Shown: positions 24,426 through 33,241 of the stretch, in pieces
How the letters are laid out: the number at the start of each line of letters is the position of its first letter
Numbering within the stretch: the stretch's first letter is position 1
NCBI GenBank assembly: GCA_964538505.1
Contig: CAZIDY010000005.1
Location: 62,001 to 126,000 of the forward strand
Length of the DNA: 64,000 nt
Source: Zeimonas sp964538505
GTDB taxonomy: Bacteria > Pseudomonadota > Gammaproteobacteria > Burkholderiales > Burkholderiaceae_E
Reading direction: 5' to 3'
Notes under the pieces: model-generated
What the model saw: only the letters and a program-made list of their open reading frames with translations
Told to the model about the DNA's origin: nothing
Databases searched by the model: none
Position numbers and translations under genes: made by a program

Positions 24426-25175
24426 TCATTCGTCCTCACCGTCGACTTCGACGAATTCCTCTTCGTCGGACGCGCTCTTCGCGATCTCCTGCAGTGCCGC
24501 GGCGCGGCCCTCGAGAATCGCGTCGGCGGCGCCGCGCGCGTACAGGCGGATCGCCTTGCCGGAGTCGTCGTTGCCCGGGATGACGTGGTCGATGCCGACC
24601 GGCGAATGGTTGCTGTCGACGACGGCGACGATCGGGATGCCGAGTTTCCTGGCTTCGGTGATGGCGATGCGGTGAAAACCCACGTCGATGACGAACATCG
24701 CGTCGGGCAGCGCACCCATCTCCTTGATGCCGCCCAGGCTCTTGTGCAGCTTGTCGAGCTCGCGCTGGAAGAGCAGCGATTCCTTCTTCGACATGCGCTC
24801 GATGCCGCCTTCCTCGACGGTGGCTTCCATGTCCTTCAGGCGCTTGATCGACGTCTTCACGGTCTTGAAGTTCGTGAGCATGCCGCCGAGCCAGCGCTGG
24901 TCGACGAAGGGCATGCCGGCGCGCTGCGCTTCCTCGGCGATGATCTCGCGCGCCTGGCGCTTGGTGCCGACGAACAGCACGGTGCCGCGGTTGGCCGCGA
25001 GCTGGCGCAGGTATTTCATCGCCTCGTCGTATTGCGTGAGCGACTTCTCGAGGTTGAAGATGTGGATGCGGTTGCGGTGCCCGTACAGGAAGGGGGCCAT
25101 CCGCGGGTTCCAGAATCGTGTCTGGTGGCCGAAATGGACTCCGGCCTCGAGCATTTGCCGCATGGAAACGGTCAT
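24426..25175 (-). CDS. rpsB: 30S ribosomal protein S2
   Basis: Structural protein of the small subunit, required late in assembly and for S1 binding. It has 249 residues. Family motifs: MRQMLEAGVHFGHQTRFWNP at the N-terminus, GHRNRIHIFNLEK, LFVGTKRQA and VDQRWLGGMLTNFKT, then PDAMFVIDVG and HVIPGNDDS. The C-terminal tail is very acidic (SASDEEEFVEVDGEDE). It heads the rpsB-tsf-pyrH-frr run, with a 222-base leader region divergent from map. Confidence 0.98.
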   Translation of the reverse strand: MTVSMRQMLEAGVHFGHQTRFWNPRMAPFLYGHRNRIHIFNLEKSLTQYDEAMKYLRQLAANRGTVLFVGTKRQAREIIAEEAQRAGMPFVDQRWLGGMLTNFKTVKTSIKRLKDMEATVEEGGIERMSKKESLLFQRELDKLHKSLGGIKEMGALPDAMFVIDVGFHRIAITEARKLGIPIVAVVDSNHSPVGIDHVIPGNDDSGKAIRLYARGAADAILEGRAAALQEIAKSASDEEEFVEVDGEDE

Positions 25176-25286
25176 GACAAACTCCGATCGGGTTGGGTCT
25201 GACGCATCGCCGCTGACCGCCGAACGCCCTCATGGCCGACGGCGGCACCCTCGATCGACGATGCGCGTGATTTGCCTCGCTTGTTT

Positions 25287-25352
25287 GCGTCGCTCCTGGA
25301 GCGACGCTCCCGAGGCATTGCTTCAGCTCATTGCTTCAAGAGCATTGCTTCA
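25287..25352. promoter_or_regulatory. rpsB upstream region: palindrome and three CATTGCTTCA repeats
   Basis: CATTGCTTCA occurs at 25316-25325, 25329-25338 and 25343-25352, with start-to-start spacing of 13 and 14 bases. Beside it, 25287-25307 is a palindrome of two 10-base arms around one base (GCGTCGCTCC and GGAGCGACGC). The region lies 112-177 bases before rpsB and just upstream of map. It could be an operator for either gene or part of an rpsB leader RNA. S2 autoregulates its operon in E. coli, but no equivalent structure is provable here. Confidence 0.4.
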
Positions 25353-25385
25353 ATCTCCACCCAGGCGCGCAGCCCGAGCGAAGCC

Positions 25386-25391
25386 TATAAT
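25386..25391 (+). promoter_or_regulatory. -10 box for map
   Basis: A perfect TATAAT ends 6 bases before the map ATG, so transcription would begin at the start codon. There is no ribosome-binding site between. No -35 match is visible. Confidence 0.45.
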
Positions 25392-25397
25392 CCTAGC

Positions 25398-26207
25398 ATG
25401 CCAGTGATCCTCAAGTCTGCCGCGCAGATCGAAGCGATGCGCGTCGCCGGTCGTCTGGCCGGCGAGGTCCTCGACTACATCACGCCCTTCGTCAAGGCGG
25501 GCGTGACCACCGACGAACTCGACCGGCTGTGCCATCGGTACATGACCGAGGTGCAGGGGACGGTGCCGGCGCCGCTGAACTACGCACCGCCCGGCTACTC
25601 GCCCTATCCGCGCTCGACCTGCACCTCGGTAAACCATCAGGTCTGCCACGGCATCCCCGGCGAGCGTCAGCTGAAGAACGGCGACATCCTGAACATCGAC
25701 ATCACGGTGATCAAGGACGGCTACCACGGCGACACGAGCCGCATGTTCCTGATCGGCGAGCCTTCGGTAGCCGCACGGCGCCTGTGCCGCGTCACCTTCG
25801 AATGCATGTGGATCGGCATCGACCAGGTCCGGCCGGGCGCCACGATCGGCGACATCGGCCACGCGATCCAGAAGTACGCCGAGGCGAGCGGCTATTCGGT
25901 CGTGCGCGAGTTCTGCGGGCACGGCATCGGCGAGCGCTTCCACGAGGAGCCGCAGGTGCTGCATTACGGCCGACCGGGCACCGGCGAGACGTTGCGCCCC
26001 GGAATGATCTTCACGATCGAGCCGATGATCAACGCCGGCCGGCGCGAGGTGCGCGAGCTCTCCGACGGCTGGACCATCGTCACCAAGGACCACAGCCTGT
26101 CGGCGCAATGGGAGCACATGCTGCTCGTCACCGACACCGGGTACGAAGTCCTCACGATGTCGGCGGGCGCCCCGCCCCGTCCGGAATCGCTGCCGACGGC
26201 CGCGTGA
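25398..26207 (+). CDS. map: Methionine aminopeptidase, type I
   Basis: Removes the initiator Met from nascent proteins. It has 269 residues from the ATG at 25398; the upstream in-frame start at 25272 would add 42 residues unlike the family. The pita-bread fold metal ligands are visible: two Asp in NIDITVIKDGYHGDTSRMF, His in FCGHGIGERFHEEP, Glu in FTIEPMI and Glu in QWEHMLLVT. The substrate-side motif SVNHQVCHGIPGERQL is present. Its stop overlaps the glnD GTG (GTGA). Confidence 0.97.
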   Translation: MPVILKSAAQIEAMRVAGRLAGEVLDYITPFVKAGVTTDELDRLCHRYMTEVQGTVPAPLNYAPPGYSPYPRSTCTSVNHQVCHGIPGERQLKNGDILNIDITVIKDGYHGDTSRMFLIGEPSVAARRLCRVTFECMWIGIDQVRPGATIGDIGHAIQKYAEASGYSVVREFCGHGIGERFHEEPQVLHYGRPGTGETLRPGMIFTIEPMINAGRREVRELSDGWTIVTKDHSLSAQWEHMLLVTDTGYEVLTMSAGAPPRPESLPTAA

Positions 26208-28801
26208 CGACCGGCGAGGCCGCACCGACGGCAACGTATACGCCCGTCGGGTCGGCTGGCGCCGACGACATCCGCGACGCCTACCGGCGCGCGCGCGCGG
26301 CGGCCATCGCGCGCTTTCGCGCACAGCCTGATCCCGACGCGCTGACACGCTCGCTCACCGCAGCCACCGACCGCGCGCTGCGCGCGCTGTGGCGCCTGCA
26401 CGCGCCGGGCCGCACCGGGTCGCTCGTCGCGGTGGGTGGCTACGGCCGGCGCGAGCAGTTTCCGCATTCCGACGTCGACCTGATGGTGCTCGTTCCCGGA
26501 GCGCTCGATGCCGCGCAGGCAGCACGCATCGAAGCATTCATCGGCGCGTGCTGGGACTGCGGACTGCCGATCGGGCACAGCGTGCGCAGCATCGACGACT
26601 GTGTCGCCGAGGCGCGTGCGGATGTCACCGTACAGACGAGCCTGCTCGAGCTGCGCTGGCTGGCCGGCAGCCGGCAGCGCTGTGCCGATGCGCAGGCACG
26701 CCTGCGCGCGAATCTCGATCCGGCGACGTTCTTCTCGGCCAAGCTCGTCGAGATGCGACAACGGCACGCGAAGTACAACGACACGCCGTACAGCCTGGAG
26801 CCGAACACCAAGGAGAGCCCGGGCGGGTTGCGCGACCTGCAGCTGCTCGTCTGGCTCGCGCGCGCCGCCGGCCTCGGTCGGCGCTGGAGCGAGCTCGCGT
26901 CGCAGGGGCTGATCACCGGGGGCGAAGCGGCACAGCTGCGCCGCAACGAGCGGCGGCTCAAGCGCATCCGCGCGATGCTGCACATCGTCGCCGATCGCCA
27001 CGAGGACCGGCTCGTCTTCGACCTGCAGGCGCAGGTGGCCGGCGCGCTCGGGCTCGACGACGGTGATCCGCGGCGGGCCTCCGAAGAGCTGATGCAGCGC
27101 TACTACTGGGCGGCGAAGGCGGTCGTCCAGTTGAACACGATCGTGCTGCAGAACCTGCGCGCGGCGATCCTGCCGGCGCGCGACGCACACGGCGAGCCGA
27201 TCGACGCGCTGTTCCGCAACGTGAACGGGCTGCTCGACGCGATCGACCCGCAGTGCTTCGAGCGCGAGCCGTCGTCGATCCTGCGCGCGTTCCGCACGAT
27301 GCAGGAGCATCCCGAACTGCGCGGAATCGCCACGACGACGCTGCGCGCGCTGTGGAACGCGCGCACCGGCATCGACGGGCGCTTCCGGCGCGACCCGGCG
27401 AACCGCGCACTGTTCCTGCAGATCCTGCAGGCGCCGCGCGGCATCACGCACGAACTGCGGCGGATGAACCAGTGGTCGATCCTCGGCCACTACCTGCCGC
27501 CCTTTCGCCGCATCATCGGACGGATGCAGCACGACCTGTTCCACGTGTACACGGTCGATCAGCACATCCTGATGGTGATTCGCAACCTGCGCCGGTTCAC
27601 GATGCCCGAGCACGCGCACGAGTACCCGTTCTGCAGCGAGCTGATGGCCGATTTCGCCGAGCCCTGGCTGTTGTACGTCGCGGCGCTCTTCCACGACATC
27701 GCCAAGGGCCGCGGCGGCGATCACTCGGTGCTCGGAAGCATCGACGCGCGCCGCTTCTGTCGCGCGCACGCGCTGAGCGACGACGACACGGCACTCGTCG
27801 AGTTCCTCGTGCTGCACCATCTGACGCTGTCCTCGGTCGCGCAGAAGCAGGATCCCGGCGACCCGGAGGTCGTCGCGCGTTTCGCTGCCATCGTGGGCAG
27901 CGAACGGCGCCTGGTCGCGCTGTACCTGCTCACGGTCGCCGACATCCGCGGCACGAGCCCGAAGGTGTGGAACGCCTGGAAAGGCAAGCTGCTAGAGGAT
28001 CTCTTCTTTGCGACGCTGCGCGTGCTGCAGGGGCACGCGCCGTCGACGCACACGCGCGTCGAGGCGGTACGCCGCGACGCCGCGCGCGTGCTCTCGCTCT
28101 ACGGGCTCGACGAGTCGCGGTACGCGCACTTCTGGAAGCAGCTCGACGTGCCGTACTTCCTTCGCCACGATGCGCAGGACGTCGCCTGGCATGTGCGCGT
28201 GCTGCACGCGCACGTCGACACGCGCGTTCCGATCGTTCGCTCGCGGCTGTCGCCGGTCGGCGAAGGCTTCGAAGTGGTCGTCTACCTGCCCGACCAACCC
28301 GACCTGTTCGCCCGGATCTGCGGCTACTTCGACAGCCGACGGCTGTCGGTGCTCGAGGCGCGCATCCACACGACCCGCCATGGCTACGCGCTCGACACCT
28401 TCGTCCTGGTGGACCCCGACGCGGTGACGCAGCACGCCGACGTGCTCGGCAAGGTGCAGGACGAACTCGCGCAGCGGCTTGCCGAGCGTCACGAGCTGGC
28501 CCCGCCGCTCGAGGGACGCAGCTCGCGCCGCTCGCGCCACTTCCCGATCGAGCCGTCGGTCGACCTGCAGGTCGATGAACGCGGAGGCAGCTTCCTGATG
28601 TCGATCGTCGCCAACGACCGGACCGGGCTGCTGTACCGCATCGCCCGCGTGCTCGCGCACTACCGGATCAACGTGCAGACCGCGCGCATCACGACACTCG
28701 GCGACCGCGTCGAAGACGTGTTCTTGATCGATGGCGATGCGCTGGAGCGACCGCGCGAATCGCGGATGTTCCAGACGGCGTTGCTCGAAGCGATCAAGTG
28801 A
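26204..28801 (+). CDS. glnD: Bifunctional uridylyltransferase/uridylyl-removing enzyme (PII)
   Basis: Main nitrogen sensor: uridylylates PII when glutamine is low and removes UMP when it is high. It has 865 residues from a GTG that overlaps the map stop. The nucleotidyltransferase domain has GGYGRREQFPHSDVDLMVL with the catalytic Asp90 and Asp92. The HD hydrolase domain has FHDIAKGRGGDHS (His497, Asp498). Two C-terminal ACT domains sense glutamine: VYLPDQPDLFARICGYFD and SIVANDRTGLLYRIARVLAH. The map-glnD pair divergent from rpsB is typical of betaproteobacteria. Confidence 0.97.
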   Translation: MTTGEAAPTATYTPVGSAGADDIRDAYRRARAAAIARFRAQPDPDALTRSLTAATDRALRALWRLHAPGRTGSLVAVGGYGRREQFPHSDVDLMVLVPGALDAAQAARIEAFIGACWDCGLPIGHSVRSIDDCVAEARADVTVQTSLLELRWLAGSRQRCADAQARLRANLDPATFFSAKLVEMRQRHAKYNDTPYSLEPNTKESPGGLRDLQLLVWLARAAGLGRRWSELASQGLITGGEAAQLRRNERRLKRIRAMLHIVADRHEDRLVFDLQAQVAGALGLDDGDPRRASEELMQRYYWAAKAVVQLNTIVLQNLRAAILPARDAHGEPIDALFRNVNGLLDAIDPQCFEREPSSILRAFRTMQEHPELRGIATTTLRALWNARTGIDGRFRRDPANRALFLQILQAPRGITHELRRMNQWSILGHYLPPFRRIIGRMQHDLFHVYTVDQHILMVIRNLRRFTMPEHAHEYPFCSELMADFAEPWLLYVAALFHDIAKGRGGDHSVLGSIDARRFCRAHALSDDDTALVEFLVLHHLTLSSVAQKQDPGDPEVVARFAAIVGSERRLVALYLLTVADIRGTSPKVWNAWKGKLLEDLFFATLRVLQGHAPSTHTRVEAVRRDAARVLSLYGLDESRYAHFWKQLDVPYFLRHDAQDVAWHVRVLHAHVDTRVPIVRSRLSPVGEGFEVVVYLPDQPDLFARICGYFDSRRLSVLEARIHTTRHGYALDTFVLVDPDAVTQHADVLGKVQDELAQRLAERHELAPPLEGRSSRRSRHFPIEPSVDLQVDERGGSFLMSIVANDRTGLLYRIARVLAHYRINVQTARITTLGDRVEDVFLIDGDALERPRESRMFQTALLEAIK

Positions 28802-28834
28802 AGGGTCACCCCGCACCCTTTACCCTTCACCTCT
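28801..28834. repeat. GGGTGAA-type repeat, copy A
   Basis: AAGGGT (28801-28806) pairs with ACCCTT (28815-28820); the right side continues as heptads TTTACCC and TTCACC. It separates glnD from the convergent phosphorylase gene and encodes the last residues (GEG) and stop of the latter. Shorter relative of the copies at 52220 and 55359. Confidence 0.55.
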
Positions 28835-29566
28835 TCTAACCGCTTCTTCCAGCACCACGACCACCGCCTCCATCGCGCCGTCGAGCACGCGGCGAATGCC
28901 TTCGAGCGAGATCGACGAGCGGCTCGAGGCCTTGCCTGCTGCGTGATTGGCGACAACGCACAGTGCGGCGTAGGGAAGCTGCAGTTCGCGGGCGAGTGCT
29001 GCTTCGGGCATGCCGGTCATGCCGACGATGCAGCAGCCGTCGCGTTCGAGGCGCACAATCTCGGCGGCGGTCTCCAGGCGCGGGCCCTGCGTGCAGCCGT
29101 AGGTGGCGCCGTCGATCAGCGGACGCTGCGTGCGCAGCGCCGCGTCGATCAGTCGCTGGCGCGTCTCCGCGTCGTAGGGCTCGGTGAAGTCGATGTGCGT
29201 GACCGGCTGCTCGGCGCCCTCGAAGTAGGTGCCGTGGCGGCCGCTCGTGTAGTCGATGATCTGGTTCGGCACAACGAGCGCACCGGGTGCGCAGTCGCCG
29301 CGGATGCCGCCGACGGTTGCCACCGCGATCACGCGCTCGACGCCGATCTCCTGCAGCGCCCAGATGTTCGCGCGATAGTTGATCTCGTGCGGCGCGATCG
29401 TGTGCCCGTAGCCATGACGCGCGAGGAAGACGATCGGCACGCCGTTGATGTGGCCGAAGGTCAATGCGCACGACGGGTCGCCGTACGGAGTTCGCACGAT
29501 CTCGCGCCGTGCGTCCTGCAATCCGCCGAGCCGGGCCAGCCCGGTGCCGCCGATGATCGCGAGCAT
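28820..29566 (-). CDS. S-methyl-5'-thioinosine / 6-oxopurine nucleoside phosphorylase
   Basis: Phosphorolytic purine salvage enzyme of the MTAP/PNP family, 248 residues. The start ATG at 29566 has GGAGAG upstream and begins MLAIIGGTGL, the phosphate loop. ARHGYGHTIAPHEINYRANI and AVATVGGIRGDCAPGALVVP are family motifs. The site TGMPEAALARE and the base-facing VANHAAG, with Asn where adenosine-type MTAPs carry Asp, point to 6-oxopurines such as methylthioinosine rather than methylthioadenosine. That choice is inference. The C-terminus lies in an intergenic repeat. It follows ligA on the same strand by 17 bases. Confidence 0.85.
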   Translation of the reverse strand: MLAIIGGTGLARLGGLQDARREIVRTPYGDPSCALTFGHINGVPIVFLARHGYGHTIAPHEINYRANIWALQEIGVERVIAVATVGGIRGDCAPGALVVPNQIIDYTSGRHGTYFEGAEQPVTHIDFTEPYDAETRQRLIDAALRTQRPLIDGATYGCTQGPRLETAAEIVRLERDGCCIVGMTGMPEAALARELQLPYAALCVVANHAAGKASSRSSISLEGIRRVLDGAMEAVVVVLEEAVRRGEG

Positions 29567-29583
29567 GCGTTGTTCTCTCCTCT

Positions 29584-31710
29584 TCAGTTCTTCGCCGGAT
29601 CCGCGGCCATCTGCAGCAGCGCCGCTTCGTCGATCACTGCGACGCCCAGCTCCTGTGCACGCACGAGCTTGCTGCCTGCCGCCTCGCCGGCGACGACGAA
29701 ATCGGTCTTGCGCGATACCGATGATGCGACCGAGCCGCCGTGATGGCGGATCCATTCGTGTGCCTCGTCGCGCGACATCGTCGGCAACGTGCCGGTGACG
29801 ACGAAGCTGCGCCCGCCCAGCGGCGCAGCGGATGCGCGTTCGGCCTGCGCCTCGTCGCGCAGCTCGCGCGGCCACTCGATACCCGCGGCGAGCAGTGCGT
29901 CGACGACGGCCAGGTTGTGCGATTCGCCGAGGAAACGCTGGAGGCTGGCGACGATCTCGGGGCCGATTCCTTCGAGCGGCACGGGTTCCGTCGCCTCACC
30001 GCGCGCCCGACGACGCACGTTCTCCTTCTGCACCGCCGCCTTGCGCACGGCGAGCGCTGCCCAGTCTTCGTTGCGCATCGCCTCGATGTCACCGTAGTGC
30101 ACAGCGAGCAGTCGCGCGACTTCCTCGCCGACGTGACGGATGCCGAGTGCGTACAGGAAGCGCGCGAAGCTCGTCTGGCGGGAGCGGTCGATCGCGGCGA
30201 CCAGGTTCGCTGCCGACTTCTCGCCCATGCGCTCGAGCGCGGCGAGCGTCGGCACGTCGAGCGCATAGAGATCGGCCGGCGTGCGCACGCGGCCCGTGTC
30301 GACGAGCTGCTCGACGATGCGCTCGCCCAGCCCGTCGATGTCCATCGCGCGCCGCTGCGCGAAATGCAGCAGGGCCTGCTTGCGCTGCGCTGCGCAGTAC
30401 AGGCCGGCAACGCAACGCGCGTCGGCCTCGCCCTCCTCGCGAACGACGGCGGAGTCGCAGACCGGGCAGCGCGTCGGCATCTCGAACGCGCGCCGCGGCG
30501 TGCCGTCGTCGCGCCGCTCGACAAGCGCACGAACGACCTCGGGGATGACGTCACCCGCCCGCCGCACGACGACGTGATCGCCGATCAGCAGGTCCCTGCG
30601 CCGGATCTCGTCCTCGTTGTGCAGGGTCGCGCTCGTCACCGTGACGCCGCCGACGAACACCGGGCGCAGGCGCGCGACGGGCGTCAGCTTGCCGGTGCGC
30701 CCGACCTGCACCTCGATGTCGAGGAGCTCGCTGAGCGCTTCCTCGGCCGGGAACTTGTGTGCGATCGCGAAGCGCGGCGCGCGCGCAACGGTGCCGATCG
30801 CCTGCTGCCAGTCGCGACGGTCGAGCTTGTAGACGACGCCGTCGATGTCGTAAGGCAGATGGGCGCGCCGACCGAGCAGCCCCGCGTGGAACGCGAGCAG
30901 CCCGTCGATGTCGTGCGCGATCGCTCGTTCCGCCGACACCGGAAATCCGGTCGCCGCCAGCCAGTCGAGCAGACCACTCTGCGTAAGTGAAAGCTCGACG
31001 TCGACGGTCTCTCCGACGCCGTAGGCGAAAAAACGCAGCGGCCGCTGCGCGCTCACCGACGGATCGAGCTGGCGAAGGCTGCCGGCCGCGGCGTTGCGCG
31101 GATTGACGAACTCGCGCTCGCCGGCCGCGCGCTGCCGCTCGTTGATGCGTTCGAAATCGCGCCGGTAGAGCAATACCTCGCCGCGCACCTCGAGCACCCG
31201 GGGTGCGGCTCCGACCAGGCGCAGCGGAACCGCACGGATCGTGCGAACGTTTGCGGTGACGTCCTCGCCGGTGGTGCCGTCGCCGCGCGTCGCCGCGCGA
31301 ACGAAGGCACCCTGCTCGTATCGCAGCTCGATCGCGAGCCCGTCGTATTTCGGCTCCATCGCGTAGGCGAGCGCATCGACCGGCAGCCCGAGTTCGCGCA
31401 TCCGGTCGCGCACGCGGCGATCGAAGGCGCGCACCTCGTCCTCGTTCAGCGCGTTCGCCAACGACAGCATCGGCACCGAGTGACGTACCGACGCGAAGGC
31501 CGCGTTCGGCGCGCCCGAGACGCGCTGCGTCGGCGAATCCTCGACGACCAGCGAAGGATCCTCGTGCTCGATTGCCTGCAGCTCGCGAAACAGCGTGTCG
31601 TACTCGGCGTCCGGAACAGTGGGCGCGTCGAGTACGTAGTACTCGTGGTCGTAGCGGGCGATCAGCTCGCGCAGGCGGGCTGCGCGTTCGCGCGAAGTTT
31701 CCGCTCGCAT
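29584..31710 (-). CDS. ligA: NAD+-dependent DNA ligase
   Basis: Seals nicks in replication and repair. It has 708 residues. The Ia domain (about 1-70) includes ARYDHEYYVLDAPTVPDAEYD. The adenylation domain has the active Lys121 in MEPKYDGLAIEL. After the OB fold comes a four-Cys zinc finger (RCPVCDSAVV and RCVAGLYCAAQ). Helix-hairpin-helix repeats (about 480-580) precede a C-terminal BRCT domain (GGRSFVVTGTLPTMSRDEA). It is third in smc-zipA-ligA, 19 bases after zipA. Confidence 0.97.
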   Translation of the reverse strand: MRAETSRERAARLRELIARYDHEYYVLDAPTVPDAEYDTLFRELQAIEHEDPSLVVEDSPTQRVSGAPNAAFASVRHSVPMLSLANALNEDEVRAFDRRVRDRMRELGLPVDALAYAMEPKYDGLAIELRYEQGAFVRAATRGDGTTGEDVTANVRTIRAVPLRLVGAAPRVLEVRGEVLLYRRDFERINERQRAAGEREFVNPRNAAAGSLRQLDPSVSAQRPLRFFAYGVGETVDVELSLTQSGLLDWLAATGFPVSAERAIAHDIDGLLAFHAGLLGRRAHLPYDIDGVVYKLDRRDWQQAIGTVARAPRFAIAHKFPAEEALSELLDIEVQVGRTGKLTPVARLRPVFVGGVTVTSATLHNEDEIRRRDLLIGDHVVVRRAGDVIPEVVRALVERRDDGTPRRAFEMPTRCPVCDSAVVREEGEADARCVAGLYCAAQRKQALLHFAQRRAMDIDGLGERIVEQLVDTGRVRTPADLYALDVPTLAALERMGEKSAANLVAAIDRSRQTSFARFLYALGIRHVGEEVARLLAVHYGDIEAMRNEDWAALAVRKAAVQKENVRRRARGEATEPVPLEGIGPEIVASLQRFLGESHNLAVVDALLAAGIEWPRELRDEAQAERASAAPLGGRSFVVTGTLPTMSRDEAHEWIRHHGGSVASSVSRKTDFVVAGEAAGSKLVRAQELGVAVIDEAALLQMAADPAKN

Positions 31711-31729
31711 GTCGACGGCAGGCCCTGGC

Positions 31730-33241
31730 TCAGTTGAACACCTTGCAGGCGAGCGTCGACCCGGCCGGCAGGCCGATCGCCTCGAGCGATTCGTATCGTT
31801 GCTCGAGCTGGCGGGCGATCTGCGCGAGTGACGCCTGCGTCAGCGGCTTGCCGCTGTCGTCGACGAGCTGGGCGCCCAGTCGCTGCGCACAGGCGTCGGC
31901 CGACTGCACCATGCGGCCGAAAGGCTCGAGCGAGGCGGCCACGCGGGGAACGTCGAGAAGGAAGGTGAGACGGCTCGGCGAGTCGGAGAAGCCGAGCGAG
32001 AACAGCGGCTCGCCCTGCGGCCCCTGTCGCACGTAGCGATGACTGCCGCGCTCGACGAGGCCGAGCGTCTGGGCGAGCGACGCCAGCTGCGCCGGGTCGA
32101 CCGCCTCGGGCGTCTCGACGTTCACGCCGATCTGCACGTCGAGCTGCGCACAGGTGGAGTCGAGGTCACGTGCACGCGCGAGCACCGAACCCATCGCCGG
32201 CATCTGCGCACGCGCCGAAAGCGTCTCGGCCATCGCCTGCACCGCACTGACGAACTCGGAGAACTCCATTGCGTTCAGCGGACCGTGGCGGTTCGCCAGC
32301 AGGATGCCGACGCGGATCAGCTCGTAGTTGCGCCCGGCGACGGGCGACTCGAAACCTTCGGCGGCAGGTCGCGGCTGCCCGTCGAAGGCAACCGGCTTGG
32401 AGCCGGAACGCCGGAAGCGCTGCGCGATCGCGAGCAGTCGCTCGCCGGCGAGCGGCGTCGGCAGCGCGAGCTCGACGATGCAGTCGGAGGCTTCGGACAG
32501 CGAGGGCCCTCCTGCCGCGGGTCCGGTTCGGGTCGCAGCGGCGGGGGTCGCCGCCGAAGCGGCGACGGCGCCGCGGTCATCGGCATCCGCTGCGACGGGC
32601 GCCGCTGCGGAGGAATCCGTCGGCGACGCAGCGGGCACGTCCGGCACGGGTGTCGCCGGCATCGCCAGGCCTGCACCGGCTGCGAGCGATGCGGGCGGCT
32701 CCGAGCCGGTTTCCGGCGTCGGATCGGGCCGCGCGGCGGGCGGACGGGCAGGCACTGCCGCCGGTGCCCCGTCGGCAGCGCTTGCGGATGTCGTCGCAGG
32801 CGCAGGGTTTCCGCCCGCCTGCGCAAGGTCTTCGTCCGCGTAGAGCCCGGTGTCGTCGAACGCGGACGGCGCACCGGACGCAAGCTCCTGCCGAAGCGCT
32901 CCGGAAGCATCGAGCCCGGACGCAGGTGCCGCCTGGCCGAACGTCGCATCGAACGCAGCTTCGTCGCCCTCGTCGTTGCCGTCCGCCGGCGGCACGGGCG
33001 TGCCGCCGCCGCCCAGCCGTGGCTCGCCGCGCTCGGAGCTGCGCCTTCCGTTCGACGGCGGAGCGTCTTTCCGGCGCAACGCATCGGCCCGCGCCGACGC
33101 GCCGCGCGCGCGCACGTCGCCTGCGAGGCGTCGGAACGCCTGCTCCCAGCGCGGCCAGGCGCCCTGGCGCAGGTTGTATCCGATCGCCACCGCGATCGCA
33201 ACGATGAGCAGCAGCAGCAGGCTGATGCCCAGGCTGCTCAT
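31730..33241 (-). CDS. zipA: ZipA-like cell division protein
   Basis: Probable inner-membrane anchor for FtsZ. It has 503 residues from the ATG at 33241 (GGAGG upstream), overlapping the smc stop by four bases. The N-terminal membrane helix is at about 3-22 (SLGISLLLLLIVAIAVAIGY). A basic stretch follows, then a linker of some 220 residues very rich in Ala, Pro and Asp. The C-terminal domain (about 280-500) resembles the FtsZ-binding fold: CIVELALPTPLAGERLLAIA, RVGILLANRHGPLNAMEFSE and FLLDVPRVAASLEPFGRM. Position between smc and ligA supports the call, since sequence identity in this family is low. Confidence 0.8.
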   Translation of the reverse strand: MSSLGISLLLLLIVAIAVAIGYNLRQGAWPRWEQAFRRLAGDVRARGASARADALRRKDAPPSNGRRSSERGEPRLGGGGTPVPPADGNDEGDEAAFDATFGQAAPASGLDASGALRQELASGAPSAFDDTGLYADEDLAQAGGNPAPATTSASAADGAPAAVPARPPAARPDPTPETGSEPPASLAAGAGLAMPATPVPDVPAASPTDSSAAAPVAADADDRGAVAASAATPAAATRTGPAAGGPSLSEASDCIVELALPTPLAGERLLAIAQRFRRSGSKPVAFDGQPRPAAEGFESPVAGRNYELIRVGILLANRHGPLNAMEFSEFVSAVQAMAETLSARAQMPAMGSVLARARDLDSTCAQLDVQIGVNVETPEAVDPAQLASLAQTLGLVERGSHRYVRQGPQGEPLFSLGFSDSPSRLTFLLDVPRVAASLEPFGRMVQSADACAQRLGAQLVDDSGKPLTQASLAQIARQLEQRYESLEAIGLPAGSTLACKVFN

